Shown piece after piece: positions 15,721 to 23,872 of a stretch of DNA of 61,424 nt. Source of the DNA: Desulfarculus sp. (GTDB lineage Bacteria > Desulfobacterota > Desulfarculia > Desulfarculales > Desulfarculaceae); contig JACRDC010000064.1 in the NCBI GenBank assembly GCA_016218705.1, positions 1-61,424 on the forward strand, given 5' to 3'. The notes beneath the pieces are model-generated. The model was not told the DNA's origin. It ran no database searches and worked only from the letters and a program-made list of their open reading frames with translations. Within the stretch, counting starts at the first letter, position 1. Each line of letters opens with the position of its first letter. A program made the position numbers and the translations under genes.

Positions 15721-16212
15721 ATGCGCAAAGCCCTGCTGACCACCCTGACCTTGGCCCTGATTCTGTGTTGGTCTTCCCTGGCCTTGGCCGTGACCGCGCA
15801 GGAGGTGGTGGACCTGGTGAAATCAACGGGCAAGTTCTACCAAGAGAAGGGAGCCGAGGCCACCCTCGCGGCCGTCAACGACAAAAACGGCCCCTTCTTC
15901 AAGGGCGACCTGTACGTCTTCATGGGCCCCATGGAAAAGCCCGAACTGGCGGCCCACCCCCTGGCCCCCCAGCTCATCGGCAAGGACATGTCCATGATGA
16001 AGGACATCAAGGGCAAGCTCTTCCAGATGGAGTTTTTGCGCATCGCCAAGGAGAAGGGCGCCGGCTGGACCGAGTACTACTGGCCCAAGCCCGGCACCAA
16101 GGACCCCCTGCCCAAGGCCACCTACATCCTCAAGTCCTCTGACGGCAAGTACTGGTTCGGCTGCGGCACCTGGGACCTCAACGCCCAGGCCGCCGAGGCC
16201 CAGGCCAAGTAG
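15721..16212 (+). CDS. Periplasmic single-Cache-domain protein, copy 1
   Basis: A 163-residue exported protein with a Sec signal peptide (MRKALLTTLTLALIL..., cleavage near LALA-VT). The mature part resembles a stand-alone sCache_2-type sensor domain: TAQEVVDLVKSTGKFYQEKG, a DKNGPFFKGDLYVF strand pair and the GWTEYYWPKPGTK segment. Such domains usually bind small ligands ahead of a kinase or chemoreceptor; here there is no partner domain, so it may be a soluble periplasmic binding protein. AAGGAG precedes the ATG. It is followed by a homologue about two-thirds identical by eye. Confidence 0.85.
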   Translation: MRKALLTTLTLALILCWSSLALAVTAQEVVDLVKSTGKFYQEKGAEATLAAVNDKNGPFFKGDLYVFMGPMEKPELAAHPLAPQLIGKDMSMMKDIKGKLFQMEFLRIAKEKGAGWTEYYWPKPGTKDPLPKATYILKSSDGKYWFGCGTWDLNAQAAEAQAK

Positions 16213-16253
16213 GACCTTCCGCCGTCTCCGTTTCTCTTAAGCGCTGTTTTGTC

Positions 16254-16289
16254 GCGGGCGTGCCTGGCCACGGGGCCGGGCACGCCCGC
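16254..16289 (+). terminator. Terminator-like hairpin after Cache copy 1
   Basis: GCGGGCGTGCCTGGCC pairs with the sequence ending at 16289 over 16 bp with one G-T wobble. There is no strong T-run after it, so it may act as an mRNA 3-prime stabiliser rather than an efficient terminator. Confidence 0.5.
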
Positions 16290-16297
16290 CTATTACC

Positions 16298-16327
16298 TTG
16301 CGCCCTTGCGCCCATGGTGGCTATAAT
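16298..16327 (+). promoter_or_regulatory. Candidate promoter for Cache copy 2
   Basis: Perfect -10 TATAAT at 16322-16327, with TTGCGC at 16298-16303 as a partial -35 at 18-base spacing. The second gene therefore probably has its own promoter and a leader of about 120 bases, mirroring the first copy. Confidence 0.5.
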
Positions 16328-16453
16328 TTAGCTAATCGCCGGTCATTGGCCGGCGAGCCGCCTGCCCCTCCGCCTGTCTGCCCACCCCCGGGGGGCCGCG
16401 TGGAGGTTTAGGGGGCCATGGTCCATCAACGTGTCAGCGCAAAGGAGAAGCCC

Positions 16454-16945
16454 ATGAAGAAAGCCCTGTTGTCAACCCTGGTCCTGGCCCTGGTCTTGTG
16501 CGGGGCCTCCCTGGCCCCGGCCGCCACCCCCCAGGAGGTGGTGGACTTGGTCAAATCGGCGGTCAAGCACTATCAGGACAAGGGCCAGGAGGCCACGGTG
16601 GCCGCCGTGGCCGACAAGAACGGTCCCTTTGTCAAGGGCGAGCTGTACGTCTTCATGGGGACCATGGATAAGATGGAGCTCTTCGCCCATCCCGTGTCGC
16701 CCCAGTTGGTGGGCAAGGACCTGACCACCATCAAGGACGTCAAGGGCAAGCTCTTCTTCGTGGAGTTCCGCAACATCGCCCGCGACAAGGGCGCCGGCTG
16801 GACCGAGTACTGGTGGCCCAAGCCCGGCTCCAAGGAGGCCGAGCCCAAGGCCTCCTACATCATGATCTCCGCCGACAAAAAGGTGTGGTTCGGCTGCGGG
16901 GCCTACGGCATTGACGCCAAGGCCGCCGAGGCCCAGGCCAAGTAG
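16454..16945 (+). CDS. Periplasmic single-Cache-domain protein, copy 2
   Basis: Paralogue of the preceding gene with the same length (163 residues), a signal peptide (MKKALLSTLVLALVLC..., cleavage near APAA) and the same blocks (EVVDLVKSAVKHYQDKG, DKNGPFVKGELYVFMG, GAGWTEYWWPKPGSK, WFGCG). AAAGGAGAAG precedes the ATG at 16454. Differences are concentrated between the conserved blocks and include likely ligand-contact residues (YYWP versus YWWP, EKPELAAHP versus DKMELFAHP). This suggests duplication followed by change in ligand preference, but no ligand can be named. Confidence 0.85.
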   Translation: MKKALLSTLVLALVLCGASLAPAATPQEVVDLVKSAVKHYQDKGQEATVAAVADKNGPFVKGELYVFMGTMDKMELFAHPVSPQLVGKDLTTIKDVKGKLFFVEFRNIARDKGAGWTEYWWPKPGSKEAEPKASYIMISADKKVWFGCGAYGIDAKAAEAQAK

Positions 16946-16970
16946 AACCGCCGCGTTTGGCGCGGACAAT

Positions 16971-17000
16971 GGCCGCTCGCCCCGGTGGGGGCGGGCGGCC
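16971..17000 (+). terminator. Hairpin between convergent genes
   Basis: GGCCGCTCGCCCC (16971-16983) pairs with the segment ending at 17000 over 13 bp with one wobble, 26 bases after the stop of Cache copy 2, followed by AAATTATT. It could also serve the convergent CoA ligase on the other strand. Confidence 0.55.
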
Positions 17001-17073
17001 AAATTATTGGGGGCAAGGGCGGGGCGCCGTTGGGGCGAGATTGCCGAGCGAAGCGCGCCGGCGGGAGCCGCCT

Positions 17074-18735
17074 CTAGGTCTTGGTCTTCTGTTCGATGCG
17101 CGACATCTCCTCGGCGCGGATGTCGCGCCTGAGGAGCTTGCCCACCTTGGACTTGGGCAGCATGTCGCGGAACTCGATGTAGTTGGGGATCTTGTAGTCT
17201 ATCAGCCTTTCCTTGCACCAGTGGATCAGGTCGTAGCCGGTGACGCCCTTGATGTCTTTCTTAAGCACCACGAAGGCCTTGATGCGCTCGCCCACCTTGG
17301 CGTCGGGCACGCCCACCACGCAGGACTCGATCACCGCCGGGTGCTCCTGCAAGACGGCCTCGATCTCCGAGGCGCTGACCCGGTAGCCCTTGTGCTTGAT
17401 GGTGTCCACGGTGCGGTCCACGAAGTAGAGGAAGTCCTCGGCGTCGCGGGCCACCACGTCTGCCGTGCGGTAGTAGGTCTTGCCCTCCAGGGTCACGAAG
17501 GAGCTGTTCGTCTCCTCGGGCTTGTTCCAGTAGGCGCTGACCATGGGCTTGGAGTGCACCAACAGCTCGCCGGGCTTGCCCCGGGGCACCTCCTCCATGC
17601 TGGCCGGGTCCACCACCCTGACGTCCTTGCTGGCCAGGATGCGCCCCATGGAGCCCAGGGGGATGTTGTCCTGGGGGTAGGACATGCACACCCCGCCCAC
17701 GGTCTCGGTGGCGCCGTAGCCGATGTATATCTTGAGACCGAAGCGCTCCTGCCAGCGGCGGGCCACCTCCTGGGGCATCACGTCGCCGCCGCTGAAGCAA
17801 AAGGCCAGGGAGGATAGGTCGTACTGGTCCAGGCGGTGGTGCTCCAGGATCATGCGGTACAGGGCCGGCACGCCGATGAAGGTGCGCACGCGGTGATGCT
17901 CGATGGCCTCGAACATGGCGTCCAGGTTGACCCGGGGTTGCAGGATCAGGCAGCCGCCGTAGGTAAACAGGGTGCCCAGGCCGCAGGTCTGCCCCAGGAT
18001 GTGGAAGACCGGCGCGGAACCCAGGATGACGTTGTCGGCCGGCGCGAAGAGATGGGCGCTGACGGCCAACTGCTCGGCCGCGCAGCCCAGCAGCAGGCCG
18101 TGGGTTATGGGCACGCCCTTGGGGTGGCGGGTGGTGCCGCCGGTGTAGAGTATTTGGGCCACGTCCTCGGGCGTGGCCTGGCTGGCCGGCGGCGGCGCGC
18201 TGGCCAGGTTCAGCAGGCGGCGCAGGCCGATGGTGTGCTCGGCCCTGGCCACCTTGCCCCGGGGCACGATGTCCATGGCCCAGCCGAAGAAGCGCTTCCA
18301 GGCCGGCAAGAGTTCGGTCATGCCGCTGACCACCACCTGCTTGAGCCCGGTGGTGGCGAGCGCCTGGGTGACATAGCCGTAGTTGCGGTCCTGGCAGACC
18401 ACGGCCGTGGCCCCGGTGTCGCCCGCCACGTAGGCCAGGTCGTGGGCGGTGTAGATGGGGGTGATGGGCACGGCCACGCAGCCGGCCTTCTGCACCCCCA
18501 GCCAGGCCACCACCCACTGCACCGAGTTGGGCAGGTAGAGCACCACCTTTTGCCCTGGCCCCACCCCCCGGGCCAACAGCCCGGCGGCGAAGCGGCTGGA
18601 GAGGTCGTCAATCTGGGCGTAGGTGTAGGCGGTGCCCAGGTAGACCACGGCGGTCTTGCCGGGGTGCTCGGCGGCGAGCCGCGCGAAGGCGGAGGGGATG
18701 TTGGCGGCGCTGGGTGTTGACAAAATCCTTCTCAC
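17074..18735 (-). CDS. AMP-forming acyl-CoA synthetase (CoA ligase)
   Basis: Activates a carboxylic acid to its CoA thioester via an acyl-adenylate. The 553-residue protein has the adenylation signatures YTGGTTRHPKGVPITH (variant of the P-loop), YGATETVGGV, the YRTAD region and the C-terminal GKLLRRDIR with the catalytic lysine. The GTG start at 18735 overlaps the livF stop (GTGA), so it is the last gene of the transporter operon and probably activates the imported acid. Fatty, branched or aromatic acids are all possible. An Arg in TTRHPKG replaces the commoner Gly-Asn. Confidence 0.88.
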   Translation of the reverse strand: MRRILSTPSAANIPSAFARLAAEHPGKTAVVYLGTAYTYAQIDDLSSRFAAGLLARGVGPGQKVVLYLPNSVQWVVAWLGVQKAGCVAVPITPIYTAHDLAYVAGDTGATAVVCQDRNYGYVTQALATTGLKQVVVSGMTELLPAWKRFFGWAMDIVPRGKVARAEHTIGLRRLLNLASAPPPASQATPEDVAQILYTGGTTRHPKGVPITHGLLLGCAAEQLAVSAHLFAPADNVILGSAPVFHILGQTCGLGTLFTYGGCLILQPRVNLDAMFEAIEHHRVRTFIGVPALYRMILEHHRLDQYDLSSLAFCFSGGDVMPQEVARRWQERFGLKIYIGYGATETVGGVCMSYPQDNIPLGSMGRILASKDVRVVDPASMEEVPRGKPGELLVHSKPMVSAYWNKPEETNSSFVTLEGKTYYRTADVVARDAEDFLYFVDRTVDTIKHKGYRVSASEIEAVLQEHPAVIESCVVGVPDAKVGERIKAFVVLKKDIKGVTGYDLIHWCKERLIDYKIPNYIEFRDMLPKSKVGKLLRRDIRAEEMSRIEQKTKT

Positions 18736-19478
18736 AAGCCGAAGTAGGCGCTCTTCACCTCGGGGTTTTCCATCAGGTCGCGGCCGGAGCCGGTCAGCGT
18801 GAGCATACCGTTTTCGATGACATAGCCGAAATCCAGCATGGGCAGGATGGGCCGCGCGAACTGCTCGGCGATGACGATGGTCACGCCGGTCTTCTCGCGC
18901 ACGCTCCTGATCGCCTCAACCACCTTCTCCTGCATGGCCGGCGAGAGCCCCAGCAGGGGCTCGTCCAGCAAGAGCAGCCGGGGCCGCACCACCAGGGCCA
19001 TGCCGATGGCCAGCATCTGCTGCTCGCCGCCGGAGAGGAACCCAGCCTTGCGGCGGCGCCAGCGGGTCAGGTTGGGAAAGAGGTCGAAGCAAAGCTCGGT
19101 GGTTTGGGCCACCTCCACCTTGGAGCGCAGGTGGCCGGCGATGGCCAGGTTCTCCAGCACGGTGCTGTCGGGAAACACCGGGTGGCGCTCGCGGCAGAGC
19201 ACGATGCCCAGGCGCACCCGCTCGTAGGCGGGCATGTCGCTGATGTCCTGGCCCTCGTGGATCACCTTGCCCATGATGGTGATGCGCTCGCCACCCTTGC
19301 GCAGCTCCTTGATCCGTTGGTCCAGGATCAGCCCGGAGAGCGTGTTCATCAGGGTGGTCTTGCCGGCGCTGTTGGAGCCGATGACCCCCACCACCTGGCC
19401 GGCCTGCACCTTTAGCGACAGGTCGTTGACCGCTAAAGCGTTCTCGTAGAAAACCATCAGGCCCTTGACTTCCAGCAC
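18732..19478 (-). CDS. livF: Branched-chain amino acid-type ABC transporter, ATP-binding protein LivF
   Basis: One of two ATPases powering a liv/HAAT-type importer. The 248-residue protein has a Walker A GSNSAGKTT, signature LSGGEQQM and Walker B LLLLDEP with the following switch region. The insert ILDQRIKELRKGGERITI after the first strand is longer than in typical LivF. It lies 3 bases after livG and overlaps the CoA ligase. In anaerobes such systems with a ligase often carry aromatic or fatty acids rather than amino acids, and the context favours that here. Confidence 0.9.
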   Translation of the reverse strand: MLEVKGLMVFYENALAVNDLSLKVQAGQVVGVIGSNSAGKTTLMNTLSGLILDQRIKELRKGGERITIMGKVIHEGQDISDMPAYERVRLGIVLCRERHPVFPDSTVLENLAIAGHLRSKVEVAQTTELCFDLFPNLTRWRRRKAGFLSGGEQQMLAIGMALVVRPRLLLLDEPLLGLSPAMQEKVVEAIRSVREKTGVTIVIAEQFARPILPMLDFGYVIENGMLTLTGSGRDLMENPEVKSAYFGL

Positions 19479-19481
19479 GGC

Positions 19482-20264
19482 CTAGTCCTCCGACTCGCTG
19501 CCCAGGTAGGCCCCGCGCACCTTGGGTTGGGCCATGACCTCGGCGGGAACGCCCTCGGCGATCTTCTGGCCGAAGTTGAGCACCAGCACCCGGTTGGCGA
19601 TGCGGAACAGCTCCTTGAGGCGGTGCTCCACCATTATGATGGTCATGCCTTGGACCATCAGCTTCTCGATCACCGGCACCAGGCTGGCCACCTCGGCCAG
19701 GGACAGGCCCGAGAAGAGCTCGTCCAGCACCAGCACCTCGGGCCTTAGCGCCAGGCAGCGGGCCAGCTCCAGGCGCTTCAGGTAGCCGTGGGGCAGCACG
19801 CTGGCCTGCTTGTTGATGACCCAGGAGTCGCGCTCGAAGCCGACTTCCTCCAGCAGGTCCTTGGCCACGGCGTCGCGGTCGCCGTAGGCCCCACCGGCCA
19901 GCCGCTTCACCCGGGGCGAGAACAAGGCCACCACCACGTTCTTGAAGGCCGGGAGCTGGTAGAAGGGCTTGACCATCTGGAAGGTGCGCGCCAGGCCCAG
20001 GTCGGCGGTGCGGTAGGGCGGACCGCCGGTGATGTCCTGGCCCTTGAGGGTCACCCGGCCGGCGCTGGGCTGCAAAAAGCCGGTGATGAGGTTGACCAGG
20101 GTGGTCTTGCCCGAGCCGTTGGGGCCGATCACCCCCAAGAGCTCGTTGCGTTTGACGTTGAAGCTGACATCGTCCACGGCGGTGACGCCACCGAAGCGCT
20201 TGGTCAGGCCCTCAATCGAGAGGATGGTCTCGTCGCGGGGGGGCTGGGGGGCTGATTGGGTCAT
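19482..20264 (-). CDS. livG: Branched-chain amino acid-type ABC transporter, ATP-binding protein LivG (unusual signature motif)
   Basis: Second ATPase of the importer, 260 residues. Walker A is canonical (GPNGSGKTT, residues 47-55), with the typical LivG QMVKPFYQLPAFKNV region. The ABC signature is strongly altered: LPHGYLKRLELARCL stands where LSxGQQ is expected, and Walker B reads LVLDELFSGL. The start at 20264 overlaps the livM stop (ATGA); the longer frame is a shadow of livM. With LivF carrying a normal signature, the two ATP sites are likely asymmetric. Function is not in doubt from context. Confidence 0.9.
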   Translation of the reverse strand: MTQSAPQPPRDETILSIEGLTKRFGGVTAVDDVSFNVKRNELLGVIGPNGSGKTTLVNLITGFLQPSAGRVTLKGQDITGGPPYRTADLGLARTFQMVKPFYQLPAFKNVVVALFSPRVKRLAGGAYGDRDAVAKDLLEEVGFERDSWVINKQASVLPHGYLKRLELARCLALRPEVLVLDELFSGLSLAEVASLVPVIEKLMVQGMTIIMVEHRLKELFRIANRVLVLNFGQKIAEGVPAEVMAQPKVRGAYLGSESED

Positions 20265-21292
20265 TTGCCCACCTCGGTCCAGCGCTCGAACTGGGTGTAC
20301 TTGCGCCGCAGGTAGTGGAACACGCCCTCGGGCAGCCCCACGGTGAAGACCACCAGGAGCACGGCGTAGATCACGATGCGTAGCCCCCCCAGGCCCCGGA
20401 GCATCTCCGAGAGCGGCACCAGGATGAAGGCCCCCAGGGCCGGGCCGGCCAGGGTGCCCAGGCCGCCCACGGCCGCGCTGGCGATGGGCAGGATGGAGTA
20501 GTCCAGGGCGAAGACCGGCATGCCCACGAAGCGGTAGGAGTGGGTCATGAAGGCCCCGGCGAAGGCCCCGGTGGCCGATGCCAGGAACAGGGCCTGGGCC
20601 TTGTAGCGGTAGATGTTCAGGGCGGCGCTCATCACGGCCCGGTCGTTGTCGTTGATGCCCTTGAGCACCAGGCCGTAGTCCGAGGCCATGATGCGCCTGA
20701 GGCCAAAGAGCGCCACCCACAGGGCGGTCATGGTCAGGAAGGACTCCCACAGGGGGTGGCTGAAGGGGGTCAGCCCGCTCAGGCCCTCGGTGCCGCCGAA
20801 GACCTTGGTGGCCTCGATGATGCGCTCGATCATCAGCGGCAATATGAGCGTGAACATGGCGAAGTAGATGCCGCGCAGGCGTAAGACCGGCAAGAGCAGC
20901 ACCGTGCAGATCACCCCGCCGCCCAGGGTGGCCAGGGGCAGGGTCAGCCCCGGGGGCAGGCCCAGGTAGTGGTTCATGATGCCGGCCAGGTAGGCCCCCA
21001 CCCCGAAGAAGAGCGCCTGGCCCAGGCAGACCATGCCGCTAGATGCCGCCAGGTCCCAACTGATGGCCAGCAGGGCGAAGACCGTGGTGGAGATCAGCAC
21101 CCGTTGCCAGTACTCGGGCGCCAGTAGCTGCAATAGCACCAGCGCCACCACGGGCAGGGCGCGGGGGGCCAAGAGGTACAGGGCCTCGCGCCAGGAGTTG
21201 AGGGCGTAGATGTCCTCGCTGCGGACCTTGATGCCCCGGTCCAGGCGCTCGCGCCGGCGGGTGACTTGCTTGCTTGTATCCTGCGCGGCCAT
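20261..21292 (-). CDS. livM: Branched-chain amino acid-type ABC transporter permease LivM
   Basis: Inner-membrane permease of 343 residues with about ten hydrophobic segments after a charged 40-residue N-terminal extension (MAAQDTSKQVTRRRERLDRG). The family hallmarks include WDLAASSGMVCLGQALFFG and the late GGLGTLAGPALGAFILV loop that contacts the ATPase. Its start shares one base with the livH stop (TGATG), so all permease and ATPase genes are translationally coupled. The cytoplasmic N-terminal extension is longer than usual for LivM. Confidence 0.91.
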   Translation of the reverse strand: MAAQDTSKQVTRRRERLDRGIKVRSEDIYALNSWREALYLLAPRALPVVALVLLQLLAPEYWQRVLISTTVFALLAISWDLAASSGMVCLGQALFFGVGAYLAGIMNHYLGLPPGLTLPLATLGGGVICTVLLLPVLRLRGIYFAMFTLILPLMIERIIEATKVFGGTEGLSGLTPFSHPLWESFLTMTALWVALFGLRRIMASDYGLVLKGINDNDRAVMSAALNIYRYKAQALFLASATGAFAGAFMTHSYRFVGMPVFALDYSILPIASAAVGGLGTLAGPALGAFILVPLSEMLRGLGGLRIVIYAVLLVVFTVGLPEGVFHYLRRKYTQFERWTEVGK

Positions 21293-22164
21293 CAGATGCG
21301 TTCTTCCAGTTGCTTCTGGCTACCAAAGAGCCCCGAGGGGCGCGCCAGGAGGATGACCAGGATGGCCAGCAGGCTGACCACCATCATCCAGCTGGTGTCC
21401 AGGTAGGTGGCGGTGAAGGTCTGGGCGAAGCCGATCATGAAGCTGGCCACCACCACCCCCAGGGTGGAGCCCAGGCCGCCCACGATGCACACGGCCAGGG
21501 CGTTGACCAGCACGTGATAGCCCTCGTTTACGGCGATGGTTCCCAGGGGCAGGATCACCAGGGCGGCCACCGCGGCGTAGGCCGCGCCAAAGGCCACGGA
21601 GACGGTGGCCACGCGCTCGGTGTTGATGCCCAGCGTCAGCGCGGTGTGCTCGTCCTGGGCGATGGCCCTAAAGGCTCGGCCCGTGCGCGTGTGGCGGGTA
21701 AACCACCACAGGAACAGGGTCAGCCCGGCGCCCACCAAGAGGATGGCCAAACGCTGGCCGTCCACGATCACCCCGGCCAGGCTCACCTCCAGGTCCAGCA
21801 TCTCGGGCAGGGTGTACTCAAAGCCGATGAAGCCCAGGAAGCGGAACAGCTCCAGGATGGCCAGGCCCACGCCGAAGGTGGCGATGACCTCGCTGACCAC
21901 CAGGCCGCGCACCCTAAGCACCACGAAGCGGTAGAGCAGGCCGGCCAGCACCGCGGTGATGAATACCGCCGCCGGTCCGGCCAGCCAGTAGGGCAGGCCC
22001 AGGGTGTTGAGCCCGATCCAGGCCAGGAAGCCGGCGGTGATGTACAGGGCGCCAAAGGCGAAGTTGGCCACCCCGCTGATGCCGAAGGTGAGGTTGAAGC
22101 CCAGCGCCACCAATAGCAGCATGACGCTGTTGATGAACCCGTAGATGATCGTGCCCTGTAGCAC
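21292..22164 (-). CDS. livH: Branched-chain amino acid-type ABC transporter permease LivH
   Basis: Second permease, 290 residues, about eight membrane segments. It starts MLQGTIIYGFINSVMLLLVA and contains the conserved GVANFAFGALYITAGF, the cytoplasmic RTGRAFRAIAQDEHTA coupling helix typical of LivH, and GGLGSTLGVVVASF. It lies between the binding protein (separated by an 86-base gap with a strong hairpin) and livM. Membrane location and role in substrate passage follow from the family. Confidence 0.92.
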   Translation of the reverse strand: MLQGTIIYGFINSVMLLLVALGFNLTFGISGVANFAFGALYITAGFLAWIGLNTLGLPYWLAGPAAVFITAVLAGLLYRFVVLRVRGLVVSEVIATFGVGLAILELFRFLGFIGFEYTLPEMLDLEVSLAGVIVDGQRLAILLVGAGLTLFLWWFTRHTRTGRAFRAIAQDEHTALTLGINTERVATVSVAFGAAYAAVAALVILPLGTIAVNEGYHVLVNALAVCIVGGLGSTLGVVVASFMIGFAQTFTATYLDTSWMMVVSLLAILVILLARPSGLFGSQKQLEERI

Positions 22165-22203
22165 TGGTCGCGGCTGCCTTGCGTCCCGGCGGGGGTGGTG
22201 GAG

Positions 22204-22238
22204 CGGCCCGCCGCCTCCGGGAGCGCGGCGGCGGGCCG
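22204..22238 (-). other. Strong hairpin between livJ and livH
   Basis: CGGCCCGCCGC (22204-22214) pairs with 22228-22238 as a perfect 11-bp G+C stem in the gap after the binding-protein gene. No T-run follows. This position is typical of structures that protect the binding-protein mRNA and lower expression of the downstream permeases, giving the needed excess of binding protein. Confidence 0.6.
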
Positions 22239-22250
22239 GGGTCTAGGCCT

Positions 22251-23525
22251 CTACTTGGCCGGCTTCATCCAGGAGGGCAGCTTGATCTCGCCCTCGGCCA
22301 GGGCCGGCGGGTAGACGATCATGCGCTTGCCGTCGTCGGTCCACTGGAAGAAGCAGGCCGTGGCCGCCTCCTTGGGGTCGGTGCCGTAGATCACCTGGTG
22401 GCCGGCGTCGAACTTGACGCGGCCCATGACGCCCTGGCGGTCGGTCTTCTCCAGGGCGGCCACCACGGCGTCGGCCTCGGTGGTGCCGGCCTTTTCCAGG
22501 GCCTCCTTGAGCAGGTACACCGACTCGTAGCTGGGGGCCGGGCCGTGGCCGGCCTCCAGGCCCTTGCCGTACTTCTTCTCGTAGGCCTGGTAGAAGGCGG
22601 TGGCCGGCGCGTACTTCTGGGAGGGCATGTTGCCCAGCTCGAAGATGGCGTTCAAGACGCCGCCGATCTTGCCGTCAAAGGCCTTCCAGGCCCCCTGGCC
22701 GGTCATGGGCGAGATGAAGCCGGCCATCAGGGCCGGCACCTTCTGGGACTTCCACTGCTTGACCAGGATGCCGCTCTCGGGCATGTCGAAGCAGGTGAAG
22801 AGCACATGGGCGCCGCCGGTCTTGGCCTTCATCAGCACCGGGGCGAAGTCGCCGGCGCCAGTGGGGTACTCGTCATGCCCCTGCACGTACCAGCCGTTGG
22901 CCGTGTACCAGCCCTTCATGGCGTTGGCGGTGCCCCGGGCCCACAGCACATCCTGGTTCATCAGGTAGACCTTGTTGAGGCCGAACTGGGTCTGCAGGGC
23001 CTTCATGGTGCCGCCCAGCAGCTTGGCCCAGTTGGGAACATTGAGGCTCACCCGGAAGATGTACTTGTACTTCTCGGGGTCCGACTGTATTTTCTTTTCT
23101 GATTCCGGGGTCATGGCGATGGTGCCCAGCATGGGCACCTTGTACTTGGCGATGATGTCCATGCCGGCCAGGAGGGCCTCGGAGCGGAAGGGACCCACCA
23201 GGATGGCGTGGGGCTTCTTCTCCAGGATCATCTTCTCGATGCCCAGGAGGGCCTCGGGCACCGGCACGCCCGGCGAGGAGTCGCGGATGTCTATGGCCTC
23301 CACCACCATCTGGCGGGCCTGGCCGGCCACCTTGACGCCGCCGGCCTGGTTGATCTCCTCCACGGCCAGCTTGACCGCGTTGAGGCTCTCCTTGCCCTCC
23401 ACGGCGCCCAGGGAGCTGGGCACGCCCAGCACGATGGGCTCGGCGGCCCCGGCGGGGGCGGCCGTCCAGGCGGTCAACAACAACAGGGCCAGACCTAGGA
23501 CACGCCACGCGGATTTGCTTGCCAT
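22251..23525 (-). CDS. ABC transporter periplasmic substrate-binding protein (LivJ-type)
   Basis: Periplasmic receptor of the importer, 424 residues. A signal peptide (MASKSAWRVLGLALLLLTAW, cleavage near APAGAA) precedes a type I periplasmic-binding fold with IVLGVPSSLGAVEGKESLNA, AVKLAVEEINQAGG, ILVGPFRSEALLAG and a MTPESEKK loop. GGAGGAGCAGGAA sits before the ATG at 23525. It is the first gene of the leftward operon liv(J)HMGF-CoA ligase. The binding-site residues are not those of the leucine receptor as far as I can judge, so an organic acid ligand is plausible. Confidence 0.9.
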   Translation of the reverse strand: MASKSAWRVLGLALLLLTAWTAAPAGAAEPIVLGVPSSLGAVEGKESLNAVKLAVEEINQAGGVKVAGQARQMVVEAIDIRDSSPGVPVPEALLGIEKMILEKKPHAILVGPFRSEALLAGMDIIAKYKVPMLGTIAMTPESEKKIQSDPEKYKYIFRVSLNVPNWAKLLGGTMKALQTQFGLNKVYLMNQDVLWARGTANAMKGWYTANGWYVQGHDEYPTGAGDFAPVLMKAKTGGAHVLFTCFDMPESGILVKQWKSQKVPALMAGFISPMTGQGAWKAFDGKIGGVLNAIFELGNMPSQKYAPATAFYQAYEKKYGKGLEAGHGPAPSYESVYLLKEALEKAGTTEADAVVAALEKTDRQGVMGRVKFDAGHQVIYGTDPKEAATACFFQWTDDGKRMIVYPPALAEGEIKLPSWMKPAK

Positions 23526-23644
23526 TTCCTGCTCCTCCCGGAATGATTGCCATGCCGGAACGGCCGGGCCAGGGTGCGGCGGAGGGGCCAGGACAGAATC
23601 GGCGTCAAGTGGGCAAGCGCCACGCCGGGGCGTCGAATTGGCCG

Positions 23645-23690
23645 ACCGTTCGTTCGATTTTTTGTACTTCAATAACCCGTGGTGTGTCAA
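23645..23690 (-). promoter_or_regulatory. livJ promoter with candidate TetR operator at the start site
   Basis: On the minus strand a perfect -35 TTGACA (23690-23685) and a -10 TACAAA (23666-23661) are 18 bases apart. Just beyond, at 23658-23645, lies ACCGTTCGTTCGAT (plus-strand reading), where transcription would begin. A related inverted motif, ACCGAACGATCGTT in reverse, is at 23888-23901 in the first codons of the divergent tetR. Both match ACCG-N2-CG-N-TCG-N-T, suggesting one regulator binds both. Confidence 0.5.
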
Positions 23691-23750
23691 CAAGGATTTT
23701 TCTAAATGAATTATTGCACAATCGCCACGGGCGTCGGGACGCGAAGACGT

Positions 23751-23780
23751 TTGACTTTATGCCTAGCTATTTTGTAGCAT
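23751..23780 (+). promoter_or_regulatory. Candidate promoter for tetR and the Etf genes
   Basis: TTGACT (23751-23756) and TAGCAT (23775-23780) with 18-base spacing, about 93 bases before the tetR start. The whole 23526-23872 gap is lower in G+C than its surroundings and contains no gene. It serves as the divergent control region. Confidence 0.45.
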
Positions 23781-23872
23781 TTGCCCAGGTCCGGGGTCAA
23801 GCCCGGGGCAGATATTTTTTGAGGTATGCCAAGCAAGGAAGGTCTTGACAGGCCCTTGCGGGAAGGATAGAG

